This document shows, in pieces, positions 25,022 to 32,746 of a stretch of 64,000 nt of DNA (positions are counted from its first letter, which is position 1; the number at the start of each line of letters is the position of its first letter). The stretch is taken from NCBI GenBank assembly GCA_017455525.1, contig JAFTAP010000102.1, positions 62,001 to 126,000 of the forward strand, written 5' to 3'. The notes beneath the pieces were generated by a model. The model made no database searches, was not told the DNA's origin, and was given only the letters and a program-made list of their open reading frames with translations. Source of the stretch: Lachnospiraceae bacterium (lineage in GTDB: Bacteria > Bacillota > Clostridia > Lachnospirales > Lachnospiraceae). The translations under genes were made by a program, and so were the position numbers.

Positions 25022-27571
25022 ATGTATGTTTTATACTATTTAATTATATATCCTATAGAACTCTTTTTAGAATTGTTTTTTTCGATAATATACCAAAGCT
25101 GCCATGATTGTGGATTAGCCATAATCGGAGTCAGCCTGGTCATTAATATTCTACTGCTTCCTATATATAAGCAGGCAGATAAGATATCAGAGCAGGAGAA
25201 GAACCGCCTGCAAATAATGAAACCGTATGTTGATCATATCAAAAAGTCATTCAAGGGTGATGAAAGGTTTATGATATTACAGACTTATTATCGTAAACAG
25301 GAGTATCATCCGATTTATTCGTTAAAAAGTTCTATTCCTTTACTGCTCCAGATTCCCTTTTTTGTGGCAGCGTATCATTTCCTTTCAAACCTGAGTCGTC
25401 TCAGCGGACGATATTTCCTTTGCTTTAAGGATCTTGGTCAACCGGATGGGATTTTGGTCATTCCGGCAATAGGTCTGGATATTTATCCGTCAATGATTCT
25501 TTTTCAGGGCGCTACGATTAACTTATTACCAATATTAATGACCCTTATCAATATTATTTCTGTGCTAGTATATACCAAAGGGTCATCCATTAAAGAGAAA
25601 ATCCAGTTATATGTGATGGCCCTGTTTTTTTTATTCTTCCTCTATAAAAGTCCAAGTGGTCTCGTTATATATTGGACCATGAACAACCTGTTCTCCCTTG
25701 CCAAAAATATAGTACTCAAACTCATACACTCAGATCCGGTCCTATCTGAGCCTAAAGGGCTTTCGTCAGATAATAACCTTTCTTTTCTTCCCGGGAGCAT
25801 TTTGCTGACAATTCTCATAGGAATAGTCATACCTTCTTCGGTGATCGTGTCATCACCTTCGGAATTTGTTTTTGCAACCATGTATAAAAACCCCCTGCAA
25901 TATGTACTTAGTTCTTTCCTTATTGCATCGGGTGTTTTCTTAATATGGTTTCCGGTATTCCTGGTTCTTTTGTCACGTGGAACAAGGCATTTTGCAAGCC
26001 TGCTTCTTTGGTTGTTTTGCGGTTTATCTCTCGTGAACTACCTGGGTTTTGGAAAGATTGACTCTTTTGTATCTGACACATTTAAATATGATATTGAGTT
26101 AGTTTTTTCTAATGCCAGGATCATAATGAACATAGCTGTAATGGTCGTTACTATATCCATACTTCTGTTTATATATAAGCATAAAACTAATTGGATAAAA
26201 CCCATCTACTATACAGTTATAGCGTGTTTGACGACTCTTTCAGTAATAAATATTACTCAGACACAAAGAAAAATGTCGGAGGATATGCAATCTATCGTGG
26301 GAAGTGCAGAGGCTTATCAGGGTTTCACTTTATCAAAAACCGGAAAAAACGTAATAGTGATCATGCTTGACAGGGCTATAGGACCCTATGTGCCGTATAT
26401 ACTGAATGAACGCCCTGAACTTATCGGGCAATTCGCCGGCTTTGTATATTATCCTAATACTGTTTCATTTGGCGGTGACACTATTCAGGCTTCCCCGGCT
26501 CTATTTGGCGGATATGAATACACGCCCGACGCTTTGAATAAACGCCCTGACGAAAAACTAATGGATAAACATGATGAAGCGCTCTTAACAATGCCGGTTC
26601 TTTTTTCGGAGAACGGGTTTAAGACCACAGTATATGACCCGCCCCATGCAGGTTATAAGGAAATCAGTGACCTGAGTATTTTTTCAGATTACCCTGATAT
26701 AAACGCATACAGTCTCTCAAACAAATTTATCGATCCGGAAGCTGTTGAATTCATTGAAAAATATACAAAAAGAGCCTGTTTTATGTATAGCATCCACAAA
26801 ATTGCCCCCGTTTTTCTTCAAAGCTATATCTATGACAGTGGGATATATCACTATGCAGACGAACTAAAATATCCGGAGGAGGATACTTTAGATAGTTTAT
26901 CTATCCTTAATAACATGAAAAATCTGACAAATATACAGGAGGCAGATCAAAACACTTTTACCATAATGGTAAACAATCTGACTCACGCTCCGTGTGAATT
27001 GCAGCTTCCTGATTATACTATTTCCGGCAACGTTAATAATCGGAATCTGGATCCGGGATATCGCATGGATGCAGCTGGTAATACACTCGTGATAGATTAT
27101 AATAATCATTATCACGTTAATATGGCAGCATTTATTCAACTGGGTAAATGGTTTGATTATCTAAAAGAAAACAATGTGTATGATAACACAAGGATCATCC
27201 TGGTTGCAGATCATGGAAACGATCTTGGACAATTTGAAAACTTAATACTCGATGACGGCTTAGATCTGGAGCATTATCTCCCTCTCCTTATGTACAAGGA
27301 TTTTGATTCTCAGGAATTCTCAGTATGTTTTGATTTTATGACAAACGCAGATACACCATCATTAGCAACCAAGGGTATCATCCAGGATCCCCGGAACCCT
27401 TTTTCAAATAAGGCACTGGACGATCATGAAAAACACTCTCATGATCAATTAGTATTAGAGTCAGATTTCGGATTAAATCGCGAGGCGTACGTCTTCCCCC
27501 CGGGAGACCCTTGGTATTCTGTGCATGATAACGCATATGATAAGAATAATTGGAAAAGGATTTCTCCATAA
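25022..27571 (+). CDS. YidC/Oxa1-like domain fused to a sulfatase/alkaline-phosphatase-fold domain (copy A)
   Basis: 849 residues in three parts. Residues 1-240 are a YidC/Oxa1-type insertase domain: LLLPIYKQADKI, SSIPLLLQIPFFVAAYHFLS and SPSGLVIYWTMNN (210-222). The conserved arginine that precedes LLLPL in true YidC is Asn42. Residues about 255-410 add further membrane helices. Residues about 440-800 form an outer AlkP/sulfatase-superfamily domain with IVIMLDRA (metal Asp450), a candidate nucleophile Thr487 before the conserved FGGYEYTP, NLTHAP (His655) and VADHGND (Asp730-His731). Relatives of the last domain transfer or cleave phosphoglycerol, phosphoethanolamine or sulfate groups. It follows a CotH kinase gene. 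Function unknown; outer-face transfer of a phospho-type group is my inference. Confidence 0.88.
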   Translation: MYVLYYLIIYPIELFLELFFSIIYQSCHDCGLAIIGVSLVINILLLPIYKQADKISEQEKNRLQIMKPYVDHIKKSFKGDERFMILQTYYRKQEYHPIYSLKSSIPLLLQIPFFVAAYHFLSNLSRLSGRYFLCFKDLGQPDGILVIPAIGLDIYPSMILFQGATINLLPILMTLINIISVLVYTKGSSIKEKIQLYVMALFFLFFLYKSPSGLVIYWTMNNLFSLAKNIVLKLIHSDPVLSEPKGLSSDNNLSFLPGSILLTILIGIVIPSSVIVSSPSEFVFATMYKNPLQYVLSSFLIASGVFLIWFPVFLVLLSRGTRHFASLLLWLFCGLSLVNYLGFGKIDSFVSDTFKYDIELVFSNARIIMNIAVMVVTISILLFIYKHKTNWIKPIYYTVIACLTTLSVINITQTQRKMSEDMQSIVGSAEAYQGFTLSKTGKNVIVIMLDRAIGPYVPYILNERPELIGQFAGFVYYPNTVSFGGDTIQASPALFGGYEYTPDALNKRPDEKLMDKHDEALLTMPVLFSENGFKTTVYDPPHAGYKEISDLSIFSDYPDINAYSLSNKFIDPEAVEFIEKYTKRACFMYSIHKIAPVFLQSYIYDSGIYHYADELKYPEEDTLDSLSILNNMKNLTNIQEADQNTFTIMVNNLTHAPCELQLPDYTISGNVNNRNLDPGYRMDAAGNTLVIDYNNHYHVNMAAFIQLGKWFDYLKENNVYDNTRIILVADHGNDLGQFENLILDDGLDLEHYLPLLMYKDFDSQEFSVCFDFMTNADTPSLATKGIIQDPRNPFSNKALDDHEKHSHDQLVLESDFGLNREAYVFPPGDPWYSVHDNAYDKNNWKRISP

Positions 27572-27645
27572 GAATAAGATTTTCACGATCCTTTATGTAT
27601 TAATTTTGAACTACGAAAAAATATATAATCAACCAATAGGTAAGA

Positions 27646-29508
27646 TTAGGTTTCTTCAGAAATTGTATGCAACTCTAAAGTTACATCTTCAAATATTGGC
27701 ACATAATATGAGAACGGGTAATGCGTGTCACTATAGTACCATCCTGAATATATACTATCATCATATGAAGGAAGCAACTCCATTGGAATTTGAGTTCCAT
27801 CCGGTACAGAATCGCTTTTTATCTTTCCATCGGGGAGAATATACGATACTGTGTGAAATGTGCCATCCGAGAAGTCATATTCAAAATCAGCATCAATATC
27901 CCATCTCCTGCACAGCCAATTTAGTCGTTTTGCAAGAAAAAATTTTGTAAACCGTACATTATTGTATACGTCATTATACTGTCCCGTATACCAACCTCTT
28001 CCCCAAACTATATAATCCATATCCCGCGAGTACTTTATTTTTTCATAACAATCATCAATACGATTCTCTATTAGATTGCGAAAAACAGGAATGTTATCCC
28101 GAAAAACACTTCTCAGCGAAGCCTGGTAGGATTCATTTTCATACAATAGTATATCCCAATCCAACGGGGTTTTATACCATTCGTCTGGAAAACGATATGC
28201 CTGATCCAGAATAGTCGCTTCATAATTCAGAAAATCTCCCTTCACCTCACCAATGCTTTTATCATAGTCCCATACTGGGCCGGCATACAGTACGTCCTTG
28301 CCTGGTTTTTTATAGTAATAATAGCTTGCGACTAAAGCGTCAAAGTTATAAAAAAGCTCTTCTACAAGAAATCTCTTTGAGAATGATTCAATATCAATCA
28401 TAGATAAACTATCACCATTCATATTTCTAAGCGAGGAATCAACCTCTTTCACAAAAGAATCAATATACTTCACTTGATTTGATGATGCGTTATTAGGTGA
28501 TCTAACCGAAAAATAATAGCGATCTGTCTTGAAGCCGCAGGGGTATTTATCGTAATCATCAATTGTTTCCTTAGATATCAGATACCCCCCAGACAGAACA
28601 GGAGGCTCATTAGTATATAGGTAGCCTTTTATAACTCCATTATCATAGTTGACAACTTCCGAAGTAAAGGAATCGTTGGTTTTTTTAATACTGGTAATAT
28701 TCAAATCAGTTTTTCCAATATCCGGCTCTTTGCACAATAAGTAATTCCCCAAATACCGTTTGTTGGCATATAAATCAATCCAATCCGATTCTATTGCATA
28801 TTCCATACCAATTGCATCAGCAGTATCAAAAGCCAGCTTGTTATACATTTTTGTACTGTCAAAATAGTTGGCAAGAAGCTGCCATTTCTTTGACGGTCGC
28901 ATTTTGCATAGTGATAAACTTCTGTCAGATTTTATCTCATACGGCTTTTTATCACCATACCACGTTGAATTCCCGCGTCCTTTTATGCACACTGCTTCAT
29001 TATCTAAAACAATATCTCCATCTGGTGATATAAGACTGAGGGTAATGCTTTCATAATTATCCTTTGTAAGCGATTCCATGGTTGAATCATTTGTATTAAG
29101 ACATATAGTATATAGATTCTCAGATTTTAAGAAAGATATCTTCCATGGGACTGTTTCTCCCGTTCCAGTATCAACATTTATATCTATTCTCGCATTGATT
29201 GGGGGATATTGTAACAATGAACCATCAGAAAGGAACACCTTGTATTCTGATAAAGACTGATCCAATTCCACCGATGAAACAAAAGCCGGAAGAAAAAAAT
29301 AAGAACACCCATCTTTATCTTTTCCTGTAATCTGTAGATCATTGTCGTTAAGGTAAATAACATTCCCACCTGCTCCAAATGCTGTATAAATAAGATATAC
29401 ATCCTGCCCCTTAATAAAATTCAAAGAAAAAATGCATATCAAAGCAAGCAATAGTGAGTATATAATGACAATTCGTTTTGAAACAATAGCTTTATTAATC
29501 ACGGTCAA
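27646..29508 (-). CDS. CotH-family secreted kinase
   Basis: 620 residues. N-terminal helix (IVIIYSLLLALICIFSL), beta domain (DKDGCSYFFLPAFV from about 64), CotH fold with KGRGNSTW (176-183), SKKWQLLANYFDSTKMYNKL, WIDLYANKRYLGNYLL and WDYDKS near 413, then a C-terminal InlB-type repeat (YSGWYYSDTHYPFSYYVP). Clearly paralogous to the CotH at 22965 along its whole length and convergent with the YidC-sulfatase gene between them. No in-frame ATG exists near the N-terminus. TTG at 29508 lacks a good ribosome site, and GTG at 29502 is the alternative. A promoter lies about 50 bases upstream. Confidence 0.88.
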   Translation of the reverse strand: MTVINKAIVSKRIVIIYSLLLALICIFSLNFIKGQDVYLIYTAFGAGGNVIYLNDNDLQITGKDKDGCSYFFLPAFVSSVELDQSLSEYKVFLSDGSLLQYPPINARIDINVDTGTGETVPWKISFLKSENLYTICLNTNDSTMESLTKDNYESITLSLISPDGDIVLDNEAVCIKGRGNSTWYGDKKPYEIKSDRSLSLCKMRPSKKWQLLANYFDSTKMYNKLAFDTADAIGMEYAIESDWIDLYANKRYLGNYLLCKEPDIGKTDLNITSIKKTNDSFTSEVVNYDNGVIKGYLYTNEPPVLSGGYLISKETIDDYDKYPCGFKTDRYYFSVRSPNNASSNQVKYIDSFVKEVDSSLRNMNGDSLSMIDIESFSKRFLVEELFYNFDALVASYYYYKKPGKDVLYAGPVWDYDKSIGEVKGDFLNYEATILDQAYRFPDEWYKTPLDWDILLYENESYQASLRSVFRDNIPVFRNLIENRIDDCYEKIKYSRDMDYIVWGRGWYTGQYNDVYNNVRFTKFFLAKRLNWLCRRWDIDADFEYDFSDGTFHTVSYILPDGKIKSDSVPDGTQIPMELLPSYDDSIYSGWYYSDTHYPFSYYVPIFEDVTLELHTISEET

Positions 29509-29533
29509 GTTTTAATGTAATATCAAAGTGTTC

Positions 29534-29596
29534 ACGGTGACTTTTACTATGAGCCTAATTATATATGATTAATTTGGAATTGTAAATTATCACCGT
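29534..29596. repeat. Imperfect inverted repeat around the CotH promoter
   Basis: ACGGTGACTTTTAC at 29534-29547 is mirrored by GTAAATTATCACCGT at 29582-29596. The outer seven bases match perfectly and most of the inner ones do too. The arms bracket the -10 and overlap the -35 of the promoter, so they may be regulator half-sites rather than an RNA hairpin, because only one arm would be transcribed. Confidence 0.45.
29558..29586 (-). promoter_or_regulatory. Promoter of the CotH gene at 27646 (TTTACA-N17-TATAAT)
   Basis: On the minus strand TTTACA (29586-29581) and TATAAT (29563-29558) are spaced by 17 bases, giving a leader of about 43 bases before the TTG at 29508. The rest of the 272-base spacer up to 29780 contains nothing else I can support. 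Confidence 0.7.
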
Positions 29597-29780
29597 TATA
29601 AGAAATCAATTATAACTTGCATTTTCAGAACTTTTCGGATTTCATGATGGGGGATTTCATCGTCACGTTTCCGAGAATACAGGTTCTAAAGATGACGCCC
29701 TATGATGACTCTATCACCAGGTCTGTTGAAAAAAGACAAAGGACTACGAGGCAACCGGGATATGGGAAAGCCATTGACTT

Positions 29781-30785
29781 TCAATCAGGAGCTATGCTTG
29801 TTTTCTTTTGCGAAACTGTCTTTTTTATCAGGTGAACCGGACGCCTTATGATATCCATAATGCTCTGAAACCTTCCCGAGGATAACGCTTTTTCCTGATA
29901 TTTAAGCCCTACGTAGACCATATTGCGGCGGATCGCATCCTTATGCTCCTGATCGAATATATGACGGAGAAAGCTGTCCGCATAATCTTCCTTCATGTAT
30001 TTTGAAGCAAGCGAACTTTCGGTTATGGCGGGAGTTTTTATCATTTTCAGGAAAAGCTCATCATTTTCATTTATCTCCTTAACTCTTTCAACCACGGAAG
30101 CAATATCCGGAAAATCGTGGCAGTTTATGAAGGCATCCGGATTGAATTCCCCGGCGATACACGGATTTCCCCAGTATACAGGGATCGTATCGCCCGCGAA
30201 GGCTTCAAAGATTTTTTCTGTGGTATAGCCGGGGGTTGACGTATTTTCAAAGGCCATGGTAAACCGGTATCCCTTCTCGAAGGAGATCTTATCCTTTACG
30301 GGTCCCCCTGTATTATTGCGATAGCGGCCTCCGCTGTCGATCCTCTTATACCGACCGAGAGCCTCAAACATCTCATCCCGTGCCGGATCCACAAAGGGGT
30401 TTGATATGACGCAGTTGCAGAAGCCTTTTTTTGACAGATAGTAATCGTCCGCATATGTGTGTTTTTTATTAAACATCTCATAGTGCTGTGTATAGAGCGC
30501 ATAAAGCGGAAGCCTCAGATAGCGGTCTTCAAAGTTGATATGATGAAAACCGAGGGCATAATCGTACAGATTAAAGTCCGGGACAAGATTTTCGCCCATG
30601 AAGAGTATTTTTACGCAGTTCCTGTATTCAAGATGCTTATCGTCGAAATAGCTGCAGAATACATAATCAGGATCCTTTGCTATCTCCACGTCATAATACC
30701 GGTTAAGTATATCAGTAAAGTAGTTATCATCCTTTTTAAGATCCGGCCAAAAATCTATGAAATCTATCTTAATCTTTCTTTTCAT
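29781..30785 (-). CDS. GT10 alpha-1,3/4-fucosyltransferase-like glycosyltransferase
   Basis: 334 residues, soluble, without membrane helices. The family signature is plain: FTMAFENTSTPGYTTEKI (175-192) followed by AFAGDTIPVYWGNP (195-208), the nucleotide-sugar-binding region of GT10 enzymes. These move fucose from GDP-L-fucose to GlcNAc or similar. A GDP-mannose 4,6-dehydratase is encoded at 59577, which could feed GDP-fucose synthesis, but no GDP-fucose synthase gene is in the window. Its C-terminus is short and basic (RRPVHLIKKT), as in membrane-associated bacterial GT10 enzymes. The ATG has no ribosome site, but a promoter whose -10 ends 6 bases before it. It is the only recognisable cytosolic glycosyltransferase of the locus besides the CDP-glycerol-type enzyme. 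Confidence 0.92.
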   Translation of the reverse strand: MKRKIKIDFIDFWPDLKKDDNYFTDILNRYYDVEIAKDPDYVFCSYFDDKHLEYRNCVKILFMGENLVPDFNLYDYALGFHHINFEDRYLRLPLYALYTQHYEMFNKKHTYADDYYLSKKGFCNCVISNPFVDPARDEMFEALGRYKRIDSGGRYRNNTGGPVKDKISFEKGYRFTMAFENTSTPGYTTEKIFEAFAGDTIPVYWGNPCIAGEFNPDAFINCHDFPDIASVVERVKEINENDELFLKMIKTPAITESSLASKYMKEDYADSFLRHIFDQEHKDAIRRNMVYVGLKYQEKALSSGRFQSIMDIIRRPVHLIKKTVSQKKTSIAPD

Positions 30786-30969
30786 GTTTAGAGTATATCA
30801 AAAATAATAATTGCAAACAAGGGATCATTTTGGGTAGATAGCTGTCCGCCTCCTTTTCTGTCAGGTCAAAAAGACGCATTAGCTTTTCCTTTTTATTATC
30901 GTCCATAGTCACGGTACTATAAACTTCTGGCATCAGCCTGTCTCCCTCCTCGTCAAAATCGTACGCCAT
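30769..30969 (-). CDS. Small hypothetical protein
   Basis: A 66-codon open frame from ATG at 30969, overlapping the start of the GT10 gene by 17 bases. The peptide is charged and protein-like (MAYDFDEEGDRLMPEVYSTV, then LFDLTEKEADSYLPK) but matches no family I recognise, and no ribosome site precedes it. It could be a stub of a lost gene or a small regulator. The GT10 promoter lies inside it, which argues for a decayed or unimportant frame. Confidence 0.3.
   Translation of the reverse strand: MAYDFDEEGDRLMPEVYSTVTMDDNKKEKLMRLFDLTEKEADSYLPKMIPCLQLLFLIYSKHEKKD
30792..30820 (-). promoter_or_regulatory. Promoter of the GT10 gene, apparently leaderless (TTGTTT-N17-TATACT)
   Basis: On the minus strand TTGTTT (30820-30815) and TATACT (30797-30792) are 17 bases apart, and the -10 ends only 6 bases before the ATG at 30785. 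Transcription would begin at or next to the start codon. The same arrangement precedes the YidC-sulfatase gene at 38083. Confidence 0.55.
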
Positions 30970-31048
30970 ATATACAATTGTTTATTAAACCCATTGTTTC
31001 TAAAACAAGTAACTATTAGGTGGATTCAGCAAAGAACAGTAACTGGTT

Positions 31049-31077
31049 TTGACTTCTGATAGAGAATAGTTTATTAT
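31049..31077 (+). promoter_or_regulatory. Promoter of the plus-strand GT39-like gene (TTGACT-N17-TATTAT)
   Basis: TTGACT at 31049-31054 and TATTAT at 31072-31077 are 17 bases apart, near consensus. The leader of about 60 bases contains a palindrome at 31112-31128 and AGAGG before the ATG at 31147. Confidence 0.7.
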
Positions 31078-31111
31078 TCGTAAATGGTTATTGATGCTAT
31101 CAGAAAAAAGT

Positions 31112-31128
31112 CATCTTAAAATAAGATG
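31112..31128 (+). repeat. Perfect palindrome in the GT39-like gene's leader
   Basis: CATCTTA and TAAGATG are separated by AAA. It lies about 30 bases after the predicted transcription start and just before the ribosome site (AGAGG, 31136-31140). It could form a small hairpin or be an operator. Confidence 0.4.
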
Positions 31129-31146
31129 TGAATCCAGAGGCATATT

Positions 31147-32745
31147 ATGGCACTTAAGAGGCTCAATCAAGAAAAATACTATTACTTTATATTCATTTTT
31201 ATAACGGCCATATTCCTCTTGACACGCCTGTTTCGCTTAAACAGTATCCCTTTTACTGTGACAGGATTGCATGCTGACGAATTTTCAGCTGCGTATGATG
31301 CCTGGTGCATACAGGGGTGGGGCGTCGACAGGCATTTGACCCGATTCCCGGTATACTTCATGAACACCGGTCCGGGACAGAATTCCCTCTATATCTATCT
31401 TGCCGCAATTATTTTTAAATTCTTTGGATTTTCCGTCTTTAAGTTCAGGCTTGTTGCCGTTATTTGTGCCGCTATTGCTTATATTTGTCTTTTCCTATTA
31501 TCCGGAAAAATCATAGGCACCGACATATACTCTCTTATACCAAACGCTCTGATGACTGTTATGCCGGTATTCCTTATGAGCGAACACTGGGGACTGGAAA
31601 GTTACTTATTTTTGAGCTTCTCTATTATCTCTTTCAGTCTTTTAATTATATCGATTGAAAAAAAGAAAATCACATATTTCGTAATCGATGGCATTGCCTG
31701 GGGCATTACTTTCTACACGTATGGGATGTCATACGTAGTGTTACCCCTATTCCTTATATCATGCATGATTTATCTGATATATGTAAAAGAAATCAATATA
31801 AGAATGATATTAGCCATGGGGATACCTATAGTTCTGCTCGGAGTACCATTAGCCGTAGAGCAGCTGGTCATAGCAGGAATAGCCCCTCCATTCAGCATCG
31901 GTCCCATGGATTTCTTCCCTATGGATAAATCCCGGGCAGGTGAGCTCTCACTTAGTAACATACCCTCGAACCTGATTTCGTCTTTTAAGACTATATTCGT
32001 TGAAGATTACATGTTCTACAACGGAGACGCACGATTTGGAACTATATTTTATATTTCCATCCCATTTATGATAATAGGCATGTCCGTCTCCTTAATAAAT
32101 ATTATAAATTCCCTAAAAAGAAGGACATATAGCTTCCACATGCTGATATTCTTATTCTATCTGATAGCTCGAATTGTATCGCTCATGACATTCATGGTAA
32201 ATATTAACAAAGCAAACGAAATATACTTCCCCTATCTCTTATTTACGGCTTTTGGAATAATATTTACGTCTCAGCATCTTGACAAAAAGCTTAAGCTGCC
32301 TATAGCACTCGGGACTATTTGTGCCGTATATGCTGTAACATTCTGTTTCTTCTCGTACTGGATATATTCCGGTGGCGAAAACAGCTGGAATCACAAGACT
32401 ATGCCCAGATATGAGGAAGATATCATATACGATACGCACATAGGGTATGCAGTCCAGGATGCCCAGTCTATAAGCAGCGGACGACCTATACAGATAATCA
32501 TCAACGCACTGGAATTTCGCTACGACCTAATATGTTTATTTGCCGGAACATCTCCGTACGATTATGTAAAAGAGGGCTATAATGAAAACAATTATGACAT
32601 TAGTGTGCCGGATGAGCTGGATCTGTCAGGCGATGTCGTATATTTAATTGATGGTGAACTGCATCATATTACAGATTATTTAGTCTCTGAGGGTTTCACT
32701 AACCATGTCGCAAGGTACGGTGAATTCTCGATAGTTTACAAATGA
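31147..32745 (+). CDS. GT39/ArnT-like membrane glycosyltransferase
   Basis: 532 residues, about twelve helices. The first outer loop reads GLHADEFSAAYDAWCI then GVDRHLTRFPVYF and GPGQNSLYIYLAAI, with the acidic pair used by PMT/ArnT-type GT-C enzymes. It is a close paralogue of the minus-strand gene at 21110: they share the loop, the SEHWGLESYLFLS segment and the C-terminal DELDLSG...LHHITDYL tail. ATG has AGAGG 7 bases upstream and a clear promoter. It converges on the CotH gene at 32747 with a single base between the stop codons. Likely adds a lipid-linked sugar to the surface polymer; substrate unknown. Confidence 0.88.
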   Translation: MALKRLNQEKYYYFIFIFITAIFLLTRLFRLNSIPFTVTGLHADEFSAAYDAWCIQGWGVDRHLTRFPVYFMNTGPGQNSLYIYLAAIIFKFFGFSVFKFRLVAVICAAIAYICLFLLSGKIIGTDIYSLIPNALMTVMPVFLMSEHWGLESYLFLSFSIISFSLLIISIEKKKITYFVIDGIAWGITFYTYGMSYVVLPLFLISCMIYLIYVKEINIRMILAMGIPIVLLGVPLAVEQLVIAGIAPPFSIGPMDFFPMDKSRAGELSLSNIPSNLISSFKTIFVEDYMFYNGDARFGTIFYISIPFMIIGMSVSLINIINSLKRRTYSFHMLIFLFYLIARIVSLMTFMVNINKANEIYFPYLLFTAFGIIFTSQHLDKKLKLPIALGTICAVYAVTFCFFSYWIYSGGENSWNHKTMPRYEEDIIYDTHIGYAVQDAQSISSGRPIQIIINALEFRYDLICLFAGTSPYDYVKEGYNENNYDISVPDELDLSGDVVYLIDGELHHITDYLVSEGFTNHVARYGEFSIVYK

Positions 32746-32746
32746 A

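Noticed and set aside
25022..27571. Possibility that the YidC and sulfatase parts are two genes wrongly joined
   Set aside because: The frame is continuous with no stop or internal ribosome site, and the same fusion occurs three times with the same linker helices.
29617..29835. A 72-codon plus-strand open frame in the spacer before the GT10 gene, considered as a transposase fragment
   Set aside because: TTG start without ribosome site, no recognisable motif, and its end overlaps the GT10 gene in antisense.
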